The position numbers were made by a program, and so were the translations under genes. Positions 46,212-55,474 of a stretch of 64,000 nt of DNA are shown here, one piece after another. Every line of letters begins with the position of its first letter. Positions within the stretch are counted from its first letter, which is position 1. The notes under the pieces were generated by a model. The model searched no databases and had not been told where the DNA came from. It saw only the letters and a list, made by a program, of their open reading frames with translations. The DNA is from Nocardioides zhouii (GTDB lineage Bacteria; Actinomycetota; Actinomycetes; Propionibacteriales; Nocardioidaceae), in NCBI RefSeq assembly GCF_004137345.1, contig NZ_SDWV01000004.1, positions 186,001-250,000 of the forward strand, given 5' to 3'.

Positions 46212-48071
46212 ATGCGAGACCGGGTGAAGATCGTTTCCACGTCTCTCGTCCGGGCTGCACGCCGCCTGCGGCACCTCCTCCCCGTCGCCTCTGACCTCAC
46301 CTCCCTGGGGCACCACCCACGACAGAACCTGGTCGCCGGCCTCACCGTTGCCATCGTCGCGCTCCCCTCGCCCTGGCCTTCGGCGCAGCGTCGGGGCTGG
46401 GCGCCCAGGCGGGGCTGATCACCGCGGTCGTGGCGGAAATCGTGGCCGCGGTCTTCGGCGGCTCCAACATCCAGGTGTCCGGTCCGACCAGTGCGATGAC
46501 CGTGGTCCTCGTGCCGGTCGTGCACGAGCACGGCGTCCCCGGCGTCCTCATGGTGGGAATGCTCGCCGGCATCGCGCTCGTGGTCCTGGCCACCGCTCAC
46601 GTCGGCCGCTATGTGCGTTACCTACCGGTCCCGGTCATCGAGGGCTTCACCGCCGGCATCGCCGTCGTCATCACCCTCCAGCAGGTTCCCGCAGCCCTGG
46701 GCGTCAGCGATGCCTCGGGCGACAAGGTCTGGGCGAGTGCCACGGACGCCGTGCAGCGCTTCTCCGCCCACCCACACCTCACTCCGCTGGTCGTCTCCTT
46801 GGCGGTGGCCGCATTGATGCTGATCGGTGGCAGGTGGCGTCCGCGCGTGCCCTCTCCCTCATCGGCGTGATGCTCGCGACTGCGGGCGTACTCGCCCTCG
46901 AGCTCGATCTGGCCACCCTCGGCCACCTGCCCTCCCGACTGCCTGCACCCTCGCTCGGCTTCCTCGACCTCTCCGCGGTGGGCACCCTCGGCACCGCCGC
47001 CCTCGCCATTGCTGCACTCGCCGCGCTCGAGAGCCTGCTCTGCGCGACGGTCGCAGACGCCATGACCGACGACGAGCACCACGACCCCGACCGCGAGCTC
47101 TTCGGGCAGGGCCTCGCCAACATCGTCGTGCCACTGTTCGGGGGGTGCCGGCGACGGCGGCGATCGCCCGTACAGCGGTCAGCGTCAGAGCCGGGGCCAC
47201 GACCCGGCTGGCTGCCGTCACCCACTCGTTGGTGCTGCTCGCGCTGGTCTTCGTCGCCGCGCCGCTCGTGTCCAGCATTCCCCTGGCAGCCCTCGCCGGC
47301 GTCCTCTTCGCCACCTGCGTACGCATGGTGGGAGCAGGCGCCTTGGTGGCACTGCTCCGCTCGACCCGCTCGGATGCCCTCATCGTGGCCCTCACGTTCA
47401 CCGTGACCGTCGCCCTGGACCTCGTGACAGCCGTCGGCGTGGGCGTCGCAGTGGCGGTCGTCCTGGCGCTGCGCACGGTCGCCCGGACCGCTCGACTCGA
47501 GCAGGTGCCGATCGACAGCGGGGACCACAGCGCCGAGGAGCACACCCTCCTGGAGGAGCACATCGTCGTCTACCGGATCGACGGGCCGCTCTTCCTCGGT
47601 GCCGCCCACCGGCTGCTCCTCGAGCTGCCGGACGTCGTCGAGGTCGACGTCGTCATCCTGCGGATGTCCCGGGTGACCACCCTCGACGCGACCGGGGCCA
47701 CCGTCCTCGACGACGCGATCACCCGGCTCGAGCGTCGCGGCATCGTCGTGCTTCTCTCGGGGGTCGCGCCCGAGCACGAGGAGGTGCTGCGCTCGCTCGG
47801 CTCCGCCAGCGCACTGCGGGCCGCCGGCCACCTCCTGCCTGACACGCCCACGGCCATAGCGCCGGCACGCCAGCTGGTCACGCCGCCCGGAGGACCGAAC
47901 GTCCCGGCTCCGGGGAGCGTCGGCCTCACCCGCGAGCGGTCACCCGCCACTCGCGGATCTCGGGGAGGTCCTCCATGTGCTCACGGACGTGCGCGGCGTG
48001 ACGGTCCAGCTCGTGGCGGCACCAGGTGCGCAGCTCGTCGGCGCCGGGCAGGGTGGTGCGCGAGTTGTTGA
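46212..48071 (+). pseudogene. SulP-family anion transporter with three frameshifts
   Basis: Four pieces in successive frames make one SulP transporter. Breaks lie near 46368 (expected ALPLALAFGAASGLGAQAG; one C lost in CTCCCC), near 46848 (between GGRWRPRV and ALSLIGVML), and near 47145 (FGG-VPATAAIARTAVSVRAG; six G where seven are needed). Each shift equals one lost base. Conserved transporter segments (NLVAGLTVAIVALP, VSGPTSAM, YLPVPVIEGFTAGIAVVI, ALAALESLLCATVADAM) and a C-terminal STAS domain (VVYRIDGPLFLGAA, TTLDATGATVL) are present. The final 145 bp overlap the phosphoketolase gene, so the true 3' end is unclear. Confidence 0.85.
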
Positions 48072-50313
48072 GCGCGTCCATCACGAGGTGGAAGCGGGAG
48101 ATCCGGTTGAGCACCGTCATGTCGAACGGCGTCGTCGTGGTGCCGTGCTCGATGAAACCACGGACGTGGAAGCGATCGGCGTCGGGGCGTCCGTGCACGA
48201 GCTGGTGCACTGCACCCGGGAAGCCGTGGAAGGCGAACACCACGTCCACGTCGTCGGTGAAGAGACGCGTGAACAGCTCGGACGACAGCCCGTGCGGATG
48301 GTCGGTGGGACGTGGCAGCACCATCAGGTCGACGACGTTGACCACCCGCGTACGGAGCTCCGGGAGGCGCTCCCGCAGGATCTGCGCCGCCGCCACGGTC
48401 TCCAGGGTCGGGGTGTCGCCCGCGCAGGCGAGCACGATGTCGGGCTCCTGCGCCCCGTCGGCGTTGCCGGCCCACTCCCAGGTGCCGGCGCCGGCCGCAC
48501 AGTGGGCGGTCGCCTCGTCGATGGTGAGGTATTGCAGCTGCGGCTGCTTGTCGATCACGATCAGGTTGACGTAGTCCCTCGACCGGAGGCAGTGGTCCGC
48601 CACGGACAGCAGACAGTTGGCGTCCGGCGGCAGGTACACGCGCGTCACCTCGGCGCGGTGGTTCAGCATGACCCCGATCAGCCCCGGCCCCTGGTGCGAG
48701 AAGCCGTTGTGGTCGTTGCGCCAGGCGGTGGAGGTCAGCAGGACGTTCAGGCTGGGGACCGCCGCGCGCCACGGCAGCACGAGCGACTCCTCGAGCCACT
48801 TGCTGTGCTGGACGGTCTGCGAGGCACTCACCATCGCGAACGCCTCGTACGTCGCGAACACGCCGTGCCGCCCGGTCAGGGTGTAGCCCTCGAGCCATCC
48901 GTGGCAGTTGTGCTCGGAGAGCACCTCCATGACCCGTCCCTCGTGCGACAACCGCTCGTCGTCAGGCAGCAGGGACTCCATGAAGGCACGGTCCGACGCC
49001 GTCAGGACGTCGCCCAGCCTGTTGCTGTTGGTCTCGTCCGGACAGAAGAGGCGGAACGTCTCGGGGTTGTCGAGGTAGACGTCGCGGAGCATCTGCCCGA
49101 GGCGGCGCGTCGACTCCACCTGCTGGACTCCCGGCGTGACCAGCTCGACGGCGTACTGCCGGAAGTCGCGCAGCACCAGGCTCGGGGAGTCGTCACCGCC
49201 ACCCGCATGTGGTGAGGCGCTCATCCGCAGGTCTCCGTCGGGAGTCACTCCCCCGGTCGTGGGCCTGCCGAGCTCGTCGAAGAGCTCGCTGGGCCGGTAG
49301 GACTTCATCCACTCCTCGAGCAGGGCCAGGTGCGCCGGGTTCTCACGCACGCCGGACAGGGGCACCTGGTGCGAGCGGAAGGTGCCCTCGATGGCGACTC
49401 CGTCGACCTCGTGTGGCCCGGTCCATCCCTTCGGGGTGCGCAGCACGATCATCGGCCAGCGCGGACGTTCTCCGTCCCAGGCGCCGGTTCTCGCCGACTG
49501 TTGGATGGTCCTGATCCGCTGCCAGCACTCGACCAGCGCTGCGGCGAACCGGTGGTGCATGCCGGGCAGGTCCGAGCCCTCGACCTCGACCACGTCGTAG
49601 CCGTGGCCGGCGAAGAGCGCCCGTACCTCTTCGGGTGGCTTGCGTCCCAGCACCGTGGGACCGCTGATCTTCGCGTCGTTGAGGTGCAGGACCGGCAGCA
49701 CGGCACCGTCGCGAGCCGGGTTGAGGAACGAGATGCCCTTCCACGACCCTTCGAGCGGAGCCGTCTCTGCCTCGCCATCACCGACCACGGCTACGGCCAG
49801 GAGGTCGGGATTGTCCATCACGGCCCCGAAGGCGTGGACCAGCACGTAGCCCAGCTCCCCACCCTCGTGGATCGAGCCGGGAGTCGTGACCGACACGTGG
49901 CTGGGGATGCCACCGGGGGTCGAGAACTGTCGGAAGAGTCGCTGCATCCCCTCCGCGTCGCGGGTGACGTCGGGATAGATCTCCGTGTACGAGCCCTCCA
50001 GCCATGACGCGGCCACCAGCGCCGGGCCACCGTGGCCCGGCCCCGCGAGGTAGATGCACTGCTGCCCGGTCCGAGAGATCAGCCGCGAGACGTGCGCGTA
50101 GACGAACGCGAGTCCGGGGCTGGTGCCCCAGTGGCCGAGCAACCTCGGCTTGATGTGGTCAGCAGTCAGCGGCTCCAGCAGGAGCGCGTTCGCCCGCAGG
50201 TAGATCTGACCGACCGTGAGGTACATGCTCGCGCGCCACCAGGCGTCGAGGGCGGCCACCTCGTGCTCGTTCGGTGGGAGCAGCTCCATGTCGGGGCTGA
50301 CGGTCAGAGTCAT
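47926..50313 (-). CDS. xfp: Xylulose-5-phosphate/fructose-6-phosphate phosphoketolase
   Basis: A 795-residue thiamine-diphosphate enzyme that cleaves xylulose 5-phosphate (and often fructose 6-phosphate) with phosphate to acetyl phosphate. Characteristic stretches: YLRANALLLEPLTADHIKPRLLGHWGTSPGL, YLAGPGHGGPALVAA, VVGDGEAETAPLEGSW (the ThDP/Mg motif GDGE), and FCPDETNSNRL. Length is normal. The ATG overlaps the stop of the histidine kinase gene, so both are made from one transcript. It offers ATP from acetyl phosphate without oxygen. Confidence 0.95.
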   Translation of the reverse strand: MTLTVSPDMELLPPNEHEVAALDAWWRASMYLTVGQIYLRANALLLEPLTADHIKPRLLGHWGTSPGLAFVYAHVSRLISRTGQQCIYLAGPGHGGPALVAASWLEGSYTEIYPDVTRDAEGMQRLFRQFSTPGGIPSHVSVTTPGSIHEGGELGYVLVHAFGAVMDNPDLLAVAVVGDGEAETAPLEGSWKGISFLNPARDGAVLPVLHLNDAKISGPTVLGRKPPEEVRALFAGHGYDVVEVEGSDLPGMHHRFAAALVECWQRIRTIQQSARTGAWDGERPRWPMIVLRTPKGWTGPHEVDGVAIEGTFRSHQVPLSGVRENPAHLALLEEWMKSYRPSELFDELGRPTTGGVTPDGDLRMSASPHAGGGDDSPSLVLRDFRQYAVELVTPGVQQVESTRRLGQMLRDVYLDNPETFRLFCPDETNSNRLGDVLTASDRAFMESLLPDDERLSHEGRVMEVLSEHNCHGWLEGYTLTGRHGVFATYEAFAMVSASQTVQHSKWLEESLVLPWRAAVPSLNVLLTSTAWRNDHNGFSHQGPGLIGVMLNHRAEVTRVYLPPDANCLLSVADHCLRSRDYVNLIVIDKQPQLQYLTIDEATAHCAAGAGTWEWAGNADGAQEPDIVLACAGDTPTLETVAAAQILRERLPELRTRVVNVVDLMVLPRPTDHPHGLSSELFTRLFTDDVDVVFAFHGFPGAVHQLVHGRPDADRFHVRGFIEHGTTTTPFDMTVLNRISRFHLVMDALNNSRTTLPGADELRTWCRHELDRHAAHVREHMEDLPEIREWRVTARG

Positions 50314-51944
50314 GCGGCGTCCTCACGATCGGAACCGGGCGGTGGGAGTGGGGCGGTCCAGCACAGTCGGGTGCCGGGGCCGGGACGTGCCGCCATCTCG
50401 AACGTGCCGTCCAGCGCCTCGGCGCGTGCGCGCAGGTTGGACAGGCCGCTCAGGACACTGCCTTCCACCATCCCCTTGCCGTCGTCCAGCACCTCGACCT
50501 CCACCTGCTTGGAGTCGGCCGCGACGAAGATCTCGACCCGCTCGGCAGAGGCGTGACGCCCGACGTTGGTCAGGGCCTCACGCACCACGGCGACCACGTC
50601 GTCGCGCAGCCCCCTCGTCACCAACAGGTCGATCGGCCCCCGGAAGCTCACCTCGGGCGGCCCGGGCAACGTCGCCGTGGCCGCGGTGATGACCTCCAGG
50701 ATCATCGCGCGGGTCCCCACGGCCCGGTGGCGCGTCGCGTGGAGCCCGAAGATGGTGCTTCTGATCTGCCGGATCGTCGCGTCGATCTCGTCCACCTGGT
50801 CCGTCAGCCGGTCGAAGGCCACGCCCGGCCCCAGCATCGCGCACACGCTCTGGATGTTCAGCCCGGCCGCGAAGAGCCGCTGCACCACGTGGTCGTGGAG
50901 GTCTCGCGCAATCCGGTCCCGGTCCTCCAGCGATGCGGCCCGAGCGCGATCGAGACGGGCGTCGGCACGGTCGAGGGCCAAGGTTGCCTGACCGGCGAAC
51001 GATGCCACGACGTCGAGGTCGAACTCGGTGAAGACAGACGCACCGTCGCTGCGGAGCACGAAGAGGCATCCCCGTACGCCGTCCCCTGCCGGCAGCGGCA
51101 CGGCCATGGCCGGCCCGAGGTGCTCCGGTGACAGAAGAGTGGACATCGGAGCTGCGCCGAGCTGCTCGACGAGCTGGGGACGGCGGGACGCCAGGCACCG
51201 GTGCACGAGCGTGTCCGGGGGGAGCACGGATCCCAGCACCCGGCCACCGTTCCTGCCTGCGGCTCGGTCCACGACCAGCTCGGTGTCGGCCCGGCCCTCA
51301 CCGTCGGCGACGACCACGGCGACCAGATCGGCGTCGGCGAGGCCGAGCACGGTCTCGGCGATGAGCTGCAGGGCGTCGACGTCGTCATTGGTCAGGAGGT
51401 CGCGCGTGATGCGACTGGTGGCAGCGGTCCACTGGCCACGACGCGTGGCCTCCTCGAACAGGCGGGCGTGCGAGATGGCCACCCCTGCCGTGGCGGCCAG
51501 CGCCTCGACGAGCTCCTGGTCAGCAGCGCTGAAGGCGTCGAACCTGAGGTCGGCCAGGTAGAGGTGGCCGAAGATCTCGTCTCGGACCTCCAGCGGCACG
51601 CCCAGGAAGCTGTTCATCGGGGGGTGGTGCGGCGGGAAACCCACCGAGCGCGCGTCGCCGCTCATGTCGGCCAGGCGCACCGGCCGGGGTTCGGCGATGA
51701 GAGTGCCGAGCAGGCCGAGCCCAGCAGGTGGTGATCCGATGCGCCGGACGGTCTCTGCGTCCATGCCGACGTGGATGAACTCGGCGAGCTTCCCGTCGCT
51801 CCCGAGCACACCGATCGCACCGAAGTCCGCGCCCACCAGATCCAGGGCCGCCTCGACGATCTGGCGCAGCGCGGTCGGGAGGTCAAGGTGTTCCACCGCA
51901 AGCCGGTTGGCTTCCAGCAGTCGCTGTAGTCGAAACTCAGGCAT
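50310..51944 (-). CDS. DevS/DosT-like GAF-GAF sensor histidine kinase
   Basis: A 544-residue soluble kinase. Two GAF domains occupy about residues 20-165 and 185-330, followed by HisKA_3 with the phospho-acceptor His350 in RIARDLHDHVVQRLF and an HATPase domain (REALTNVGRHA, DDGKGM). The first GAF has GFPPHHPPMNSFLGVPL (H106/H107) where DevS/DosT of Mycobacterium have similar residues near their heme-binding His; heme sensing is therefore possible but unproven. No response regulator is beside it. It overlaps xfp, and a good DosR-like box lies 32 bp upstream, suggesting self-regulation through a DevR-type regulator encoded elsewhere. Confidence 0.9.
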   Translation of the reverse strand: MPEFRLQRLLEANRLAVEHLDLPTALRQIVEAALDLVGADFGAIGVLGSDGKLAEFIHVGMDAETVRRIGSPPAGLGLLGTLIAEPRPVRLADMSGDARSVGFPPHHPPMNSFLGVPLEVRDEIFGHLYLADLRFDAFSAADQELVEALAATAGVAISHARLFEEATRRGQWTAATSRITRDLLTNDDVDALQLIAETVLGLADADLVAVVVADGEGRADTELVVDRAAGRNGGRVLGSVLPPDTLVHRCLASRRPQLVEQLGAAPMSTLLSPEHLGPAMAVPLPAGDGVRGCLFVLRSDGASVFTEFDLDVVASFAGQATLALDRADARLDRARAASLEDRDRIARDLHDHVVQRLFAAGLNIQSVCAMLGPGVAFDRLTDQVDEIDATIRQIRSTIFGLHATRHRAVGTRAMILEVITAATATLPGPPEVSFRGPIDLLVTRGLRDDVVAVVREALTNVGRHASAERVEIFVAADSKQVEVEVLDDGKGMVEGSVLSGLSNLRARAEALDGTFEMAARPGPGTRLCWTAPLPPPGSDREDAA

Positions 51945-51975
51945 CGGTCTGCCCCCGATCAGGATCGGTGCACAC

Positions 51976-51989
51976 GGGACTGGCGTCCT
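51976..51989. promoter_or_regulatory. DosR-like box upstream of the kinase-xfp operon
   Basis: GGGAC-TGGC-GTCCT, one mismatch to the core, 32 bp before the kinase start. Confidence 0.55.
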
Positions 51990-52013
51990 GGTCCGAATCT
52001 ACAGTGGAACCTG

Positions 52014-52025
52014 ATTGCATGCAAT
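52014..52025. promoter_or_regulatory. AT-rich palindrome in the kinase/adh divergent region
   Basis: ATTGCATGCAAT is a perfect 12-bp palindrome, and the related CATGCATTG follows at 52032-52040. Between divergent genes, it may be a binding site of an unknown regulator or a promoter element. Confidence 0.4.
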
Positions 52026-52080
52026 TGAGTTCATGCATTGTTCAGACGGACCGTGCCCCCGCACCCGTGCCTCCACGACA

Positions 52081-52116
52081 GGGACCGAGGTCAGGTGCCT
52101 GTGGGACCTCCGGCCC
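52081..52116. promoter_or_regulatory. Two DosR-like boxes upstream of adh
   Basis: GGGAC-CGAG-GTCAG (52081-52094, two mismatches in the right half) and GGGAC-CTCC-GGCCC (52103-52116, one mismatch), spaced 22 bp start to start, as are the two sites before cydA. 107-142 bp before the adh start. Confidence 0.55.
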
Positions 52117-52222
52117 TATCTGTCACCGCACCGTGGACCAAGGGTGAGGGTGAAGGTCCGCGGTCGATGCCGTGCTCACTCGAGCCGGTCCCACGGTTGC
52201 CTTCCCACCAGAGGGGCACGTC

Positions 52223-53269
52223 ATGAAGGCAGCCGTCGTCACCGCATTCTCACAACCGCTCGAGATCGTGGAGCGCGACATCCCCGTCGCCGGCGTCGGG
52301 CAGGTCCTGGTCCGGCTCGAGACCTGCGGGCTGTGCCACACCGACATCCATGCCGCTGGCGGGGACTGGCCGGTCCAGCCCGCCCTTCCCTTCGTCCCGG
52401 GCCACGAGGGCGTCGGGATCGTCGAGCAGCTCGGCGGAGGCGTCACGAGTCGTCGGGTCGGTGAGCGGGTCGCGATCGCCTGGCTCGGGTCCGCCTGCGG
52501 CGAGTGCGGCTATTGCATCGACGGTCGCGAGACGCTGTGCGAGGCCCAGACCAACAGCGGCTACTCCGTCGACGGAGCGTTCGCGGAGTACGCGGTTGCC
52601 CACGCGTCGTACGTCGTGCCGGTCCCCGACGGCATCAGCTCCCTGGACGCCGCGCCCCTCAGTTGCGCCGGCGTCACGACGTACAAGGCCATGAAGGTCG
52701 CCCGCATCGTCCCCACCGAGCGCGTCGGCGTCTTCGGCATCGGCGGGCTCGGCCACCTGGCCGTCCAGTACGCCGCGATCATGGGCGGATCGGTCGTGGC
52801 GATCGACATCTCGACCGAGAAGCTCGATCTCGCCCTGGAGCTCGGCGCCGCGCACGTCGTGGATGCCAGCCGGACCGACCCTGTGGTCGCGCTCCAGGCG
52901 CTCGGCGGGCTCGACGTGGCCGTCGTGCTCGCCGCGTCACCGCACGTGTTCGAGCAGGCGTTCGCGTCGCTGCGCCGCGGCGGCCGGCTCATCTGCGTAG
53001 GGCTGCCGGGTGATGCCGCCGCGATGAACATCCCGATCTTCGAGACGGTGCTCAAGGGCATCTCGGTCATCGGTTCGATCGTGGGCACGCGCCAGGACCT
53101 CGTCGAGGTCTTCGCGCTCCACGCCGCCGGTCGCACGAGGGTCGTGGCAGACACCCGCAGCATCGACGATGTCAACGAGGCGATCGCGGACGTGCTCTCC
53201 GGCAGTGTCACCGCGCGGTTGGTGTTCGAGTTCGTGCCCGTGGTGGCCGAGCCTCCCGTGACGGTCTGA
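52223..53269 (+). CDS. Zinc-dependent alcohol dehydrogenase
   Basis: A 348-residue medium-chain dehydrogenase of the AdhP type. The catalytic zinc site is CGLCHTDIHAAGG with GHEGVGIVEQLG, the structural zinc cysteines are in CGECGYCIDGRETLC, and the coenzyme motif is GIGGLGHLAVQYA followed by AIDISTEKL, where the aspartate favours NAD. It can reduce acetaldehyde to ethanol or oxidise alcohols. ATG at 52223 has AGAGGGG upstream. It begins a run of genes (SRPBCC fusion, DUF998-like) spaced by 2 bp or overlapping. Confidence 0.93.
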   Translation: MKAAVVTAFSQPLEIVERDIPVAGVGQVLVRLETCGLCHTDIHAAGGDWPVQPALPFVPGHEGVGIVEQLGGGVTSRRVGERVAIAWLGSACGECGYCIDGRETLCEAQTNSGYSVDGAFAEYAVAHASYVVPVPDGISSLDAAPLSCAGVTTYKAMKVARIVPTERVGVFGIGGLGHLAVQYAAIMGGSVVAIDISTEKLDLALELGAAHVVDASRTDPVVALQALGGLDVAVVLAASPHVFEQAFASLRRGGRLICVGLPGDAAAMNIPIFETVLKGISVIGSIVGTRQDLVEVFALHAAGRTRVVADTRSIDDVNEAIADVLSGSVTARLVFEFVPVVAEPPVTV

Positions 53270-53271
53270 CG

Positions 53272-54495
53272 ATGCCTGACCTGTCCGGGGAGTCCTACGT
53301 CGACCTCTTCTGGATGCCGCTCGGCGCCGGTGACACGACCGGTCTCATACGTCACAGCGGGCGCGCCTACGAGGCGCTGGCCGCCCGGCACGATCGGCGA
53401 TCGCCTCGCGCCCTCTACCACTCCGCACTCGAGGTCGTCCTCCGCGGGACTCGCTACGTCATCGAGATGACCCCCACCTGGGGACTGCCCGCCGGCGACC
53501 GGGGAGTGGTCGCAGGCGGCGCCGTGGGGCTGCCACTTCTCGGCCGCTCGACGCTGTTCCACTACGAGGTGCACCGCTGGCGCGACGGCGTGATCCCCGA
53601 CCTGATCACGGCCGTCGGCGGGGCCCGACGACTCAGCGACGACGAGGACCACGCGCGCCGCGTGCTCGACCTGGTCCCGGACTTCCCCGCCGGGACCTGG
53701 GGGCGCGACGAGCAGGACACCGGCGACATGTGGAACTCCAACTCGTTGACCTCCTGGCTCCTCGCCCGCAGCGGCCACGACGTCGGCACCGTTGCCCCGC
53801 CCGGAGACGGGCGCGCACCCGGCTGGTCGGCTGGACTCGCTGTCGCCTCGAGGCACCCGGGCGCGACGGCGCGCCATCCGGTCGCGCCGGTCCGACGTCG
53901 TGGGTGGCGGTCTCCGCACCCCAGCTGGCGGGCCACCGCCGCGGAGCGTGAGGCCCAGATGCCGGGCGACGAGCTCATCGCCACCGCGCGCTACCGCAGC
54001 ACCCGCGCCGTCGACATCGCAGCGCCCGCAAGCACGGTGTGGCCGTGGCTGGTGCAGATGGGACAGGGTCGCGGCGGGCTGTACAGCTATGACTGGCTGG
54101 AGAACCTGCTCGGGCTGCACATGCACAGCGCCCATCGGGTCGAACCGCACCTCCAGCACCTGGAGGTCGGTGACCGGATCCGCCTCGTCCCCGAGGGCAC
54201 GGAGCCGCCGCTCCGCTTCACCGTGGCGCGTATCGAGCCGCCTCATGTGCTGGTCTGGGGTTCCGAGGGGACGCTGGCGGCCGCGGTCGCGGCCGGCCTG
54301 CCGCATCCGTGCTGGACCTTCCAGGCGGTCGATCAGCCGTCAGGAGGCTCTCGGCTGCTCGTCAGGTTCCAGTGCGACTTCGACCCGACGCCCATGGGGT
54401 CGGCCATGTACAAGTACGGCTTGACCCCTGTGCACCTCGTGATGGAGCGCAAGATGCTGCTCGGCATCAAGGCGCGCGCCGAGGGCGCCCGATGA
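53272..54495 (+). CDS. Two-domain protein: uncharacterised N-terminal half and SRPBCC C-terminal half
   Basis: A 407-residue protein. Residues 1-190 match a stand-alone actinobacterial family of unknown function ([47 protein letters not shown], [16 protein letters not shown]). Residues 225-407 are an SRPBCC-type helix-grip domain ([32 protein letters not shown], ending in [14 protein letters not shown]). The short Arg/Pro-rich joint around 195-220 reads unlike either domain, so it may be the product of two genes merging. A related SRPBCC gene with the same ending lies at 62968-63642. It is in an operon with adh. Confidence 0.75.
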   Translation: MPDLSGESYVDLFWMPLGAGDTTGLIRHSGRAYEALAARHDRRSPRALYHSALEVVLRGTRYVIEMTPTWGLPAGDRGVVAGGAVGLPLLGRSTLFHYEVHRWRDGVIPDLITAVGGARRLSDDEDHARRVLDLVPDFPAGTWGRDEQDTGDMWNSNSLTSWLLARSGHDVGTVAPPGDGRAPGWSAGLAVASRHPGATARHPVAPVRRRGWRSPHPSWRATAAEREAQMPGDELIATARYRSTRAVDIAAPASTVWPWLVQMGQGRGGLYSYDWLENLLGLHMHSAHRVEPHLQHLEVGDRIRLVPEGTEPPLRFTVARIEPPHVLVWGSEGTLAAAVAAGLPHPCWTFQAVDQPSGGSRLLVRFQCDFDPTPMGSAMYKYGLTPVHLVMERKMLLGIKARAEGAR

Positions 54496-55099
54496 CGGCC
54501 CCGACGATCACCGGCTCTGCGCCGCCGGGCGTGAGCAGACGAGCGCAGCCCCTCCTGATCCTGGGCGCATCGGCGATCTTCTTCCCGTTGGTCTACCTGG
54601 TCTCCGACTTCGTCGAGGTCGCCCAGGGCGACTTCTCCACCCTCCGGCACAGCCTGACGTACGCCGGGGAGGCCGGCTTCCCGTTAATCGTCGCAGGACT
54701 GTGCGCCCTGCTCCACGACCGCTTGCCGTGGTGGGGGCTGATCGGGGGGATTGCCTACGCCTACTCCTTCGTCTTCTTCACGAGCACCGTCGTGTGGGCG
54801 ATCGTGGCGCAGACACCGAACTGGGAGGTGCTCAGCTCCGACTTCGGGTGGTGGATGACGGTGCACGGTGCCGTCATCGTGGTGGGTGGTGTCGCCTTCG
54901 GACTGGGCGTGGCCCGGCTCGACAGCGACGACCTGCCAGCGTGGACCGGATACGCGCTGGCCCTCGGCGTCGTCCTGGTGGCAGAGCATCCGGCATGGGC
55001 AACGTCGAGCGGACGATCGCGGCCGCCGTGCCGGACGTCGCGTTCGTCGCCACGGGCATCACCCTCGTACGCCGTGCAAGGACGCATGTCGCGCCGTAG
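54492..55099 (+). pseudogene. DUF998-like membrane protein with a frameshift
   Basis: Starts ATG 54492, overlapping the upstream stop. Membrane helices ILGASAIFFPLVYLVSDF and LTYAGEAGFPLIVAGLCALLHD look like DUF998-type proteins. Near 54980 (VVLVA) the frame breaks: the family-like end ASGMGNVERTIAAAVPDVAFVATGITLVRRARTHV continues in the frame one base back and stops at 55099. One lost base explains it. Read without correction, the frame runs on to 55175, over the next gene. Confidence 0.65.
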
Positions 55100-55138
55100 T
55101 CCGGGAGACCTCGAGTTGCTCAGCACGAGCATCCCGAC

Positions 55139-55158
55139 ACCTGCAATCTGTTTCAGGT
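55139..55158. promoter_or_regulatory. Operator-like inverted repeat before the winged-helix gene
   Basis: ACCTG (55139-55143) and CAGGT (55154-55158) enclose an AT-rich 10-bp centre, 14 bp before the start at 55172. The position fits autorepression by the encoded regulator. Confidence 0.4.
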
Positions 55159-55171
55159 ATCGTGGGACGCA

Positions 55172-55462
55172 ATGAGCACCCAGTGGACCTTCCTCAGCAA
55201 CCACGGCAAGGCGCTGCTGTGCATCGCCCGCGATCCGGGTGCACGCCTCAGGGACATCGCGCAGACGGTCGCGATCACGGAACGCCGAGCGCACGACATC
55301 GTGACCGACCTGGCGTCCGCCGGCTATGTCGTGAAGGCGAAGGAGGGCAGGCGCAACCGCTACACGATCCAGACCCACCTGCCCCTCCCTGAGGGGTCAG
55401 GGTCGAATCGCACCGTCGGCGAGCTGCTGGACCTCCTCGCCGGCACCGACGACCAGCGATGA
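55172..55462 (+). CDS. Small winged-helix transcription regulator (MarR/ArsR-like)
   Basis: A 96-residue DNA-binding protein: a winged helix from FLSNHGKALLCIARDPGARLRDIAQTVAITERRAHDIVTDLASAGYVVKAKEGRRNRYTI, with recognition helix ITERRAHDIVTDL and a basic wing. It has no ligand domain, so any signal is unknown. It starts at ATG 55172 just after the palindrome, and the cation ATPase follows 12 bp later, so the two probably form an operon in which it may regulate ATPase expression. Confidence 0.85.
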   Translation: MSTQWTFLSNHGKALLCIARDPGARLRDIAQTVAITERRAHDIVTDLASAGYVVKAKEGRRNRYTIQTHLPLPEGSGSNRTVGELLDLLAGTDDQR

Positions 55463-55474
55463 CGCTCTCCCCCC

